From Cavia porcellus (taxonomy: Eukaryota; Chordata; Mammalia; Rodentia; Caviidae): a stretch of DNA of 64,000 bases. How positions within the stretch are numbered: position 1 is the stretch's first letter; each line of letters opens with the position of its first letter. The stretch is taken from assembly GCF_034190915.1 (NCBI RefSeq), contig NW_026947491.1, positions 18,726,101-18,790,100 on the forward strand. Direction: 5' to 3'. Below the pieces are notes generated by a model, which ran no database searches, was not told where the DNA came from, and saw only the letters and a list, made by a program, of their open reading frames with translations. Positions 57,080-64,000 of the stretch are shown in pieces. Both the position numbers and the translations under genes were made by a program.

Positions 57080-57913
57080 TTCTTACATGGTGGTGGGGAC
57101 CAGTATTGGGCGCTCAGGACCAGCAGCAGGAGCACAAGACCAAGAAAGGGGGGGGGCTACAGGAGACCAGGACAGGGTTCTGAGGACCAGTTTGGAAAGC
57201 CTTGGACCAACACTTGGACCTGGGGATTTGCAGGGAACCAAGAGAGCCCCATAGTTGCTGCAGATAAGGAAGCTCCTGACTTAGGGCTTCACAGCTTACA
57301 TTGTCTGAGTTTCCCCTCTGTGTTAGCATCACACACACTGTAGAGAGCGCACAGTGCCTCCTCTCCAGTTCACAGGTGATGTCGCCAGAGTGGAAAGAAT
57401 GGAAGGGATTTTGGTGTTGACAGAATATAGTTACTATATTGCTCTTCAACTGACATCCAGAAGGAAGGCTGCAGCAATATACATATTCTGAAAAAAAAAG
57501 TATTCAGATCTTGGGAACATTGATGCTTTGAGATAAACAGTTATCATGATCACCATGCAAACGTAGTCTTCTATTTTTGTCACCATGAAGGAACTGTCAT
57601 ATACAGCCATAAATGTTTCAGTTTAGGAAAGAATAAAATAAAAATACTTACAGGAAGGGAGTTTTATGGAAAACGACAGGAGAATTTATTAGCATACACA
57701 CTAGGGTTAGCATCTGCAACCTGTGAAGTTACCAAATTCGCTTATTACATATTAGTGAGAGTTAAAAAAAGAGATGAGGTTACACATAGGAAGAAGCCAT
57801 GTGTTCTGTATATTAGGGATATTACAAAAGAAATCTCAAAACACTCTCATGTGCTTTGACCCCTTCCTTCTCTGAGGCTTACACCACAGAGCTGCCCATA
57901 TATACAGAAGGCC
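57080..57913. other. IGHV intergenic DNA, unit copy C
   Basis: Aligns with 33120-34350 and 3050-3750. It contains two CTCF-like cores, CCAGTATTGGGCGC (57100-57113) and CCAGCAGCAGGAGC (57120-57133), at the place where the other copies have a clan II pseudogene plus CTCF motif. The pseudogene itself is missing here. No gene. Confidence 0.55.
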
Positions 57914-57921
57914 ATGCAAAT
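57914..57921 (+). promoter_or_regulatory. Ig octamer promoter element
   Basis: Perfect ATGCAAAT 120 bp upstream of the leader ATG of the intact IGHV gene. Confidence 0.9.
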
Positions 57922-58041
57922 AGCGTCTCTCTGTGCTGATAAAAACCAGGCCAGCCCTCACCCTGCAGCTCTGCAGAGGAGCCCAGTCCTGGTGCCAGCT
58001 GTTCCCACTCAGTGATCAGGAATGAGCATAGACAGCTCACC

Positions 58042-58497
58042 ATGGAGCTGGCGCTTAGCTGGGTTTTTCTGTTTGCAATTTTCAAAGGTAAATCCTTCAG
58101 AACAAAAGATGCTACGGGCACCAGTGAAAATGCATAGGTTACCCAGTGGACGTGTGCGACAGTTAACTAAGCAGGACGTCTCTGTGTTTGCAGGTGTCCA
58201 CGCAGAAGTACAGCTCACACAGTCTGGAGGAGGCTTGGTACAGCCTGGGGAGTCCCTTAGACTGTCCTGCGTGGCCTCAGGATCAACCTTAAGCAATTAC
58301 TGGATGGACTGGGTCCGCAAGGCTCCAGGGAAGGGGCTGGAGTGGATCTCAGCTATCAGTAACAGTGGTAGCACGTATTACGCTGACTCCGTGAAGGGCC
58401 GATTCACCATCTCTAGGGACAATGGCAAGAATGCGCTGTATCTTCAGATGAGCAGCCTGAGACCAGAGGACACGGCCGTGTACTATTGTGCAAATGA
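58042..58497 (+). CDS. IGHV gene, clan III (IGHV3-like), apparently functional
   Basis: Heavy-chain variable segment that is joined to D and J to encode an antibody VH domain. Leader exon 58042-58087 (Met-Glu-Leu-Ala-Leu-Ser-Trp, hydrophobic), GTAAAT donor, 106-bp intron, acceptor TTTGCAG, V exon 58194-58497. The mature part starts at 58205 (Glu-Val-Gln-Leu). It keeps both cysteines (Leu-Ser-Cys-Val and Tyr-Tyr-Cys), Trp of framework 2 and Asp-Thr-Ala-Val-Tyr-Tyr-Cys; CDR1 is Gly-Ser-Thr-Leu-Ser-Asn-Tyr-Trp and CDR2 a 7-residue Ile-Ser-Asn-Ser-Gly-Ser-Thr. Framework 2 has Val-Arg-Lys instead of the usual Val-Arg-Gln. Octamer, splice sites and RSS heptamer are intact; the nonamer is weak. Confidence 0.95.
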
Positions 58498-58536
58498 CAC
58501 AGTGAGAGAAACCTCAGGGGGAGTCAGTCATAAACT
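58498..58536 (+). other. V recombination signal of the intact IGHV gene
   Basis: Perfect heptamer CACAGTG, 23-bp spacer, nonamer TCATAAACT with 6 of 9 matches. The poor nonamer may lower usage. Confidence 0.85.
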
Positions 58537-58557
58537 TCCGTGCAGGGACGCTGAGGA

Positions 58558-58571
58558 CCAGCAGGTGTCGC
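58558..58571 (+). promoter_or_regulatory. CTCF-like motif after RSS
   Basis: CCAGCAGGTGTCGC, one base from the CTCF core CCAGCAGGTGGCGC, starting 21 bp after the nonamer. Confidence 0.6.
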
Positions 58572-59390
58572 TGTAGAACACAGCACAGAATACAAAAGGA
58601 CATGTATTTTACCATTTTATTTTTTGAGGGTTAGCTTTATGACATTTTAAAAAACGATGTTATGGGCCAAAAGAAACATCAAAGAAATATATTTTAAAAT
58701 CATAAATACATGAAATACCACTAAACCTCAGAATAATAGATTCATTCTAAAGCCCACAAAAGCAAGAAATCTAGTGTAACAAAATAGTGTAATAGATATT
58801 GCTATTGTCCATTATTGAAACAGTGTGTTTTTCATTTTGTTGCCTTTACTCAAAAACGTTATTATCTTTTTCAATGTTTTATAATGTAAAACAACTTAGT
58901 AAAATACAGTATAAATTTGTAAGAATGTTGATAAATACATCATCACACATGTCTCTCACAGATAACATGCTGGAAAAATGGACAAAAAATATCCATCAGG
59001 TGATACAATTCACATTTCCACATACTCACAATGAAAAATCATATCATACTGTCATAAAAGGGACTTAAACCTATGCTTTTAGAGTATAATTTAATTCATT
59101 AAAATCATGATAATAAGTACTATGGCATTTAGAGATTTCAGTAATTATTGAAATTTGATCAAAACTTCTGTGAAATATTTTTCTAAAGTATGTTCTAAGC
59201 CAATGTTACTAGCAAATGTCATGCATTAATATTTATTTTCTTTCCCAAAAAGCTCATGGACAAACATCAAAAATGTCTGTATAGCAAAGTTGAGATGGCA
59301 CTGAATCATATGATTGTATCATTTTTATCACCTCAAGTGTTTCAATGTTGCAAATTTATTCAATGAATAAACAGTACAAAATCAAAATGT
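58572..59390. other. IGHV intergenic DNA (V 3' flank)
   Basis: No gene. Aligns with 28800-29650 and 4119-5650. The homology to the flank ends abruptly near 59390, where a V exon begins without leader. Confidence 0.55.
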
Positions 59391-59404
59391 TTCTGTGTTT
59401 TCAG

Positions 59405-59698
59405 GTGTCTGGTGTAAGGTGCAGGTGGTGCAGTCCAGGAGGGCAGGCTTGGTGCAGCTGGTGACATCCCTGAGACTCCCCATGCAGCTCTTGCACTCAC
59501 CTTCTGTGACTGCTGGATGAACTGGGACTACCAGCTCCATGAAGGGGCTACAGGAATTCACTGAGGTGTTGACACACACTGTGACGACCCTGTGAAGGGC
59601 TGTTTAGCCATCTCCAAAGACAGTGCCAAGGTCCCACTGCATCTACAGATGAGCAGCCACAGATCTAGGGACACAGCCCTATGTTACAGTGCAAGAGC
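59405..59698 (+). pseudogene. IGHV pseudogene, V exon without leader
   Basis: The exon follows a good acceptor (GTGTTTTCAG ending 59404) and has V landmarks: Val-Gln-like start, a Met-Asn-Trp-Asp framework 2, a Leu-Ala-Ile-Ser-Lys-Asp-Ser-Ala-Lys framework 3 and a final Cys-Tyr-Ser-Ala-Arg-like end where the conserved Tyr-Cys is changed (ATGTTACAGTGCAAGA). Frame shifts occur in frameworks 1-3. The sequence upstream of 59390 is ordinary V 3' flank, so promoter and leader are absent. It probably arose by a breakpoint in the intron. Confidence 0.85.
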
Positions 59699-59737
59699 CA
59701 CAGTGAGGTGACAGCAGGGTGAGCCCAGTCAGAAAGC
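59699..59737 (+). other. V recombination signal
   Basis: Perfect heptamer CACAGTG, 23-bp spacer, nonamer TCAGAAAGC (6 of 9). No CTCF-like motif follows. Confidence 0.75.
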
Positions 59738-60371
59738 TTCCTGCAAGGCACCCACTCTAACTTTGTCATGCTGAGACAGGGTTTCAGGCTGGTATTGAAC
59801 TCACTCGGTAGCCCAGGCTAGCCTTAAACTCATAGAAATCCTTTAATCTCGGTCTCTTGAGTGCTGGTCTTTTGGCTCATCCCAATATGCCCATCTCTTG
59901 GTCTCTTTTCAAGGGGTGCACATCCACACTCTACACAGTCAGCCTGATGCAGGGTATGTTTTTGCCACATTGTCCCAGACCCAGAAAATCCATTCCCACA
60001 CTTTCTCATAAGGCCTCTGCTGCTAGGTGTTAGGAAAACAAGATGTTTTTGGAATAACAGTAGACCTCCTCATGGCTCACACTGTGCCACTGTCCCTTAC
60101 AAGCCTTGAGGGTTTCGAACCTGGTTACAGGCCTAAAGGCCTAAGTGGGTGCTGAGTGTGGGACCTGAGGAGTGTCAGCATTATTGTACTTAGTATCACA
60201 GGATGAGTTTTCCCAGGTAAGAGAGGGAAGGCCAACATCATAGGCGTGTGTATGGGAATACCTTGGGCCCTGTGAGGAGGGAAATTTTTCCACCTGGCAA
60301 GATAATCTCACTAGAGTTCAGGATTTCAGTATGCTCCACCTCATCTGGATACTCACAGATATCTCCATCTC
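59738..60371. other. Intergenic DNA with B1 SINE and old repeat
   Basis: 59765-59870 is an antisense B1-type SINE (TGAGACAGGGTTTCAGGCTG, GTAGCCCAGGCTAGCCTTAAA). About 60040-60371 is the diverged counterpart of 54940-55310. The last six bases, CATCTC (60366-60371), are the left target duplication of ERV-2. No gene. Confidence 0.65.
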
Positions 60372-60673
60372 TGTGGGAAGCCGCCTATGATGGCGCCCAT
60401 TTCCTGCTTCCGGGTTCTTCCCGGCCTGAACAAGCTCGCCAAATTGTCATATCTGCCCAGTTACCCGTGACGCTAGCCTATCAGCTTGTTAGGCGTGCTT
60501 CTCTGTGATTGGATACTGCTTCCCCTTATAAGAGGTTGTTCCTGCCCCCAACGGCGGAAGAGGAATCAACACCGAGGGTGGCGGACCTTGTCAGGTCCGG
60601 TTCGCTGTACGTAATAAAGTTTGAGAGCTGATCCTGCTCGAGTTTGGTCTCCTGTCTCCCGCGGCTCCGGTCA
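60372..60673 (+). repeat. ERV-2 5' LTR (302 bp)
   Basis: TGTGGGAAGCC...CCGGTCA. It contains GATGGCGCCC near 60388, an inverted CCAAT box (GATTGG near 60507), a TTATAAG TATA-type box (60527-60533) and AATAAA (60613-60618). Confidence 0.95.
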
Positions 60674-60675
60674 TC

Positions 60676-60693
60676 TGGTGGCCCGTACGGGGA
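60676..60693 (+). promoter_or_regulatory. ERV-2 primer-binding site, tRNA-Ile
   Basis: TGGTGGCCCGTACGGGGA, identical to the ERV-1 site, 2 nt after the LTR. Confidence 0.85.
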
Positions 60694-60847
60694 AAAAGGT
60701 AAAAGACTCAGCGACGTGCCTCTTCGGCCGGGAGGTGCGATTGCTGTCGCCTGCGGTACGACGGAGGACCTGGCCCAATAACAACGGAAGGCCGCGAGCA
60801 CCTCTTCTCTTCACCCTGATCAGCTACGTGAGATACAGCGGTTCCCG

Positions 60848-60859
60848 GGACAGGTGAGT
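60848..60859 (+). promoter_or_regulatory. ERV-2 splice donor (predicted)
   Basis: GGACAG|GTGAGT, same as in ERV-1, with the cut after 60853. Confidence 0.7.
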
Positions 60860-60959
60860 ACTGGGTCACCTGGGTTGGGTGGACGCACCTAACAGATTTT
60901 GAGCGCCACACGGGTGGACGCCGGTCTTTTTTTTTTCTTTTTCCCTTTGCCTCTGTTTT

Positions 60960-62493
60960 GCTTTCGCTTCGCTAATACAGCCCGACAGGCTTTTGAGCTC
61001 GATCGGAATGCTCAGAGGAGCCCGGAGCCACTGCCAATTGTGGGTCTCCGGAGGACCCTCAGGGCTCTAATTCTGATTCGGATTCGGAAGGCTCAGAAGA
61101 GGAGGTCGTCTTTGCTAAGCATGACCCTCCTACACCGTTAAAAGAGGAACTTAGGGCTCGGGAAAATAAAAAGGGGAACCAAACACCACCCTGCTTGAGC
61201 TACTCCGCCTTATAGGAGGAGCTTAAGCCCTTCCGCCCTTTGGCAAGTTCGCGACCCACGATCGCCCCTTTCAGGGCGCCAGGCCCCACTGCACCGCCGT
61301 GGCCGGAAGAGGAGTTGCTCCCTGGGCTGCCACCACAACCTATGGCACCGCCCTGGTTAGAGGGAGAGCTACTTCCTGGGTTGCCTTCTGCGCCCCCATC
61401 TGGGGAGGGAGGAGGACGTTCCTTCCACCAGAGGGTATGGTCGCGGCTTCCCTTTGAGTGTTCCGGTCTCCATGCATTCCCGGTACAAGTAGGAGGCAGG
61501 GGAGGAGGAGGATATTATGAGCCCTTAGAAATTAAACAACTTAAAGCTATCAAGGACGCAGCTTCAGCTTATGGGCCCAATGCGCCATTTACCATGGCGC
61601 TTTTAGAGGCATTGGCAGGTCTGCTTTTAACTCCTGGAGATTGGACCCAGCTGGCACGCGCCTGCCTCTCCCCCGGACAATATTTAGATTGGAAGTCCTG
61701 GAATGAGGAATTCTGTGTAGAGCAGGCGGCAGCCAACTGGGAAAATAACCAGAGAGAGTGGAACAGGGATATGCTATTAGGGCGAGGAGCCTTTGAGGAA
61801 GATCAAACTCAATACCCTCGCCAGGTTTATGAACAAATTAGCCGCTGTGGCCTCCAGGCCTGGAGACGGCTGGCTGGAAAGGGAGAACATACGGGTCACC
61901 TTACAAAAATTATACAAGGGCAGGGAGAGCCATTTTCAGACTTTGTGGCCCGCATGCTTGAGGCCGCTAACAGGATTTTTCCAGATGCTGAGGCGGCTCA
62001 CCCTCTCATAAAACAATTGATTTTTGAACAGTGCACTAAGGAGTGCCGTCATGTCCTAAGAACTAACAAAAATAGGTCCTTAGAAGAGTGGACACGCCTG
62101 TGCCGTGAATTGGGTGGCCACGGCCTAACGCCCAAAGGAAGAATATCATTGGCACTCTTTACCATAAATTTTTTAAATCTTAATCACAATAATCATTCCC
62201 CTGCCATGGAGCACAATAACCCGTCCCCGGCCGACAAAGGGCTGGTGAGATGGAAAGATGTCCTTACAGGACAATGGATGGGCCCGGATCCAGTGATTAG
62301 CTGGACCCGAGGTGCGGTTTGTGTTTTCCCACAGGAACCAGGCTGCGAACCGCTGTGGGTCCCGGAAAGATTGACGCGAGCAGTAAACTCCCCACCAGTT
62401 CCTGATAAAGCACAGGAGGATAAGCCCGTGGACACAAGTCAACTCGACCCTTCTGGGACCGACGCTCAGCGCCCGAGACCATCTACAAACTAA
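60960..62493 (+). pseudogene. ERV-2 gag capsid fused in frame to integrase C-terminus
   Basis: The Gag start and matrix N-terminus are missing; recognisable gag linker sequence begins near 60960. The frame is broken by TAG at 61213-61215, after which it is open to 62493 (417 codons from a TTG at 61240; first ATG about 61339). This part has a Pro-rich region, then capsid with the major homology region (Gln-Gly-Gln-Gly-Glu-Pro-Phe, near 61916). Near 62121 it changes without frame loss into the integrase C-terminal segment matching ERV-1 from about 44290, including Gln-Trp-Met-Gly-Pro-Asp-Pro. Nucleocapsid, protease, RT and the integrase core are absent. Whether any protein is made is unknown. 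Confidence 0.85.
62319..62334 (+). promoter_or_regulatory. ERV-2 env splice acceptor (predicted)
   Basis: TTTGTGTTTTCCCACAG context identical to ERV-1; the next ATG is the short env start at 62495. Confidence 0.65.
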
Positions 62494-62494
62494 A

Positions 62495-62698
62495 ATGTCT
62501 GGTTTGGAGCTTTTTCTATTCTGTGGGTTCCTATTAATCACCCCTGTGATATGCTCAGATTCCACAGAACCACCACAATATCTTTGGGGTCCTTGGCACC
62601 ACCCGCCTACATTGGCACCTTTTTCGGTGGCCTCGCCCGCCTCACCCAGGGTTTACACCATCAATCAAACAGTCCTTGATTATGACCCACCCGCTTAA
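62495..62698 (+). pseudogene. ERV-2 env N-terminal remnant (67 aa)
   Basis: The ATG follows the fusion-frame stop by 1 nt. The first ~20 residues are a hydrophobic signal peptide (Phe-Leu-Phe-Cys-Gly-Phe-Leu-Leu), then ~45 residues with one Asn-Gln-Thr glycosylation site, ending at TAA 62696-62698. It does not align with the ERV-1 Env N-terminus by eye. Almost all of the surface subunit is deleted. Confidence 0.7.
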
Positions 62699-62935
62699 CT
62701 CCAGTCGACCCTCCATTTCTCTTCCTTCTGTCCCACGATTACCTCTTTTTGGATCCTAATTGCCATGGCTATCCTAGTAGGGCTTGTGGTTATTAAATGC
62801 TTGTTAGATCGCCTCATACAAACTCAGCAGCAGGTTAAGATCACGGCTATGACAGCCATGCAAATGGCAGCAGGTGGCCCATCAGGCCAGCAGGCCGCCG
62901 CATATCTCCTTCACATTGCAGAACATCAGCTATAA
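62699..62935 (+). pseudogene. ERV-2 env C-terminal remnant (membrane anchor and tail)
   Basis: In the same frame as the preceding remnant, and separated from it by the TAA. The first in-frame ATG is at 62765 and the stop at 62933-62935 (56 codons). It encodes a hydrophobic span (Trp-Ile-Leu-Ile-Ala-Met-Ala-Ile-Leu-Val-Gly-Leu) followed by a Gln/Ala-rich tail, i.e. the transmembrane anchor without fusion peptide or ectodomain. Confidence 0.7.
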
Positions 62936-62942
62936 GAGCTGA

Positions 62943-63369
62943 GTGGGCAAGCCAATGACGGGTAAGACGGGAAAAGCCCTCCCGGTCAACCTAAGACAGG
63001 CTCCACTCAGATATACGTGGCCTATAAGGCCAGGGGTCCCTTCTGGAGTCAAATTATTGGCATTGAGATGCGAGACCAAGGATACTGCAGTGCCATCCGC
63101 CTCAAAGGTTGGGGGGAAGGCAGGAATGAATGTCTATATGCATCCAGGTTCGGTTCACAAAAGCCTGGCCCTGCGAAAAAATGAACCACTCACCTTGAGC
63201 ATGGTCCTGGCGCAAGGATATGCACAAAACAGGGTGATGCACAGCAGGGTATAGACCTCTACATTCTCTCATGCCTCGGCCTACAAGGTAGGCCCACTCC
63301 TAGGTGTCTAACAGCAACAAGGTCATAGACACCTTGGAGGGACCCACAGACCATCCTATTTTAATAAAT
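62943..63369 (+). other. ERV-2 3' non-coding block, candidate RNA export element
   Basis: Homologue of ERV-1 46542-46943. The core 63091-63303 is about 98% identical. It has the conserved GGCCTAC/GTAGGCC hairpin (about 63279-63295) and an additional GGTGTCT...AGACACC stem (63303-63333) of which ERV-1 retains only the right arm. The 103-codon frame 62943-63254 is also open. Confidence 0.5.
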
Positions 63370-63383
63370 AAAAAAGGGGGAGA
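63370..63383 (+). promoter_or_regulatory. ERV-2 polypurine tract
   Basis: AAAAAAGGGGGAGA directly before the 3' LTR. Confidence 0.9.
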
Positions 63384-63685
63384 TGTGGGAAGCCGCCTAT
63401 GATGGCGCCCATTTCCTGCTTCCGGGTTCTTCCCGGCCTGAACAAGCCCGCCAAATTGTCATATCTGCCCAGTTACCCGTGACGCTAGCCTATCAGCTTG
63501 TTAGGTGCGCTTCTCTGTGATTGGATACTGCTTCCCCTTATAAGAGGTTGTTCCTGCCCCCAACGGCGGAAGAAGCATCAACACCGAGGGTGGCGGACCT
63601 TGTCAGGTCCGGTTCGCTGTACGTAATAAAGTTTGAGAGCTGATCCTGCTCGAGTTTGGTCTCCTGTTTCCCGCAGCTCCGGTCA
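63384..63685 (+). repeat. ERV-2 3' LTR (302 bp)
   Basis: Seven substitutions relative to the 5' LTR, no length change. Followed by CATCTC at 63686-63691. Confidence 0.95.
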
Positions 63686-63691
63686 CATCTC

Positions 63692-64000
63692 AATGCACAG
63701 AATCTTATTCTTTCTCTTTCATCACCCTCACTTTTATTTCAGGTACCATTTAAGACTGAGAATTAAAGTTATAGTTTATGGTATAGTCAGGACTTAAAGG
63801 AAATATGTTTAATACAAGACACATCATTTATAGGATGGTTTTATATTATTTACTGGACACCAGAGACCAAGGGAATCCAGGTAAGGACCTGGTACAGATG
63901 GCAATGTCCTCCACTAGTCTAGATGGAGGCCTAGAGCTCACAATAATGTCCCATACAAGTCTATGTCAAGAATCTGCAACGGGAAGGCCAAAAGGTCAGT
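63692..64000. other. Intergenic DNA
   Basis: No gene or repeat recognised in the last 309 bases. Confidence 0.4.

Larger units (their letters stand above)
60372..63685 (+). mobile_element. ERV-2: internally deleted, non-autonomous class II provirus
   Basis: 3314 bp with TG...CA LTRs of 302 bp, 6-bp target duplication CATCTC (60366-60371 and 63686-63691), tRNA-Ile primer site, splice donor, a gag/integrase fusion frame, a shortened env and the same 3' block and polypurine tract as ERV-1. The matrix start, nucleocapsid, protease, reverse transcriptase and most of integrase and env are missing. The LTRs differ from each other at 7 of 302 positions, so it is older than ERV-1. The LTRs are not alignable with those of ERV-1, although internal regions are clearly related. 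Confidence 0.93.

Noticed and set aside
58022..58576. Single 184-codon frame covering the intact V gene
   Set aside because: The frame happens to stay open through the intron. Splice sites and leader/V exon structure show the true gene is two exons, 58042-58087 and 58194-58497.

Overview
This is germline mammalian DNA, most likely from a rodent. It shows one tRNA-derived ID-type SINE, several 7SL-derived B1-type SINEs, old L1 elements and a cluster of immunoglobulin heavy-chain variable (IGHV) segments, all on the + strand. The B1 copies are divergent and there are no obvious mouse-specific repeats, so a non-murid (perhaps hystricognath, guinea-pig-like) rodent is my guess; species is inference only. 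There are no bacterial-type genes.

Layout. (1) 1-6170: IGHV intergenic DNA with a clan II IGHV pseudogene (2722-3009), an internally deleted IGHV3-like stub (3881-4044) and an ID SINE. (2) 6175-17424: an old minus-strand L1 interrupted by an unclassified ~410-bp insertion and by a complete plus-strand L1 (8999-15073, 12-bp target duplication). (3) 17425-35020: more IGHV DNA with four pseudogenes, built from diverged tandem duplications. Sequence 19960-22360 is repeated at about 24960-27340, and 1-4150 is repeated at about 29790-35020. (4) 35211-50618: a third, minus-strand L1 into which an 8.8-kb class II (betaretrovirus-like) endogenous retrovirus, ERV-1, has inserted (38583-47416). (5) 50619-57080: intergenic DNA with SINE fragments and simple repeats. 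(6) 57080-59740: a third copy of the IGHV unit, carrying the only intact IGHV gene (58042-58497) and a leaderless pseudogene. (7) 60372-63685: a second, internally deleted, non-autonomous provirus, ERV-2, related to ERV-1 in its body but with different LTRs.

The most notable content is ERV-1. Its two 459-bp LTRs read as identical, it has a 6-bp target duplication, and gag, dUTPase-protease, pol and env are all open. The gag-pro and pro-pol junctions carry correctly phased -1 slippery heptamers. ERV-2 keeps a capsid-region ORF fused in frame to the integrase tail, a drastically shortened env, and a ~213-nt 3' block almost identical to that of ERV-1, a candidate RNA export element. Both proviruses use a primer-binding site matching tRNA-Ile.

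In the IGHV part, a CTCF-like motif follows most recombination signals at a nearly constant distance of about 19-22 bp. This resembles the RSS-associated CTCF elements known for mouse proximal VH genes. Only one of eight recognised IGHV segments looks functional.
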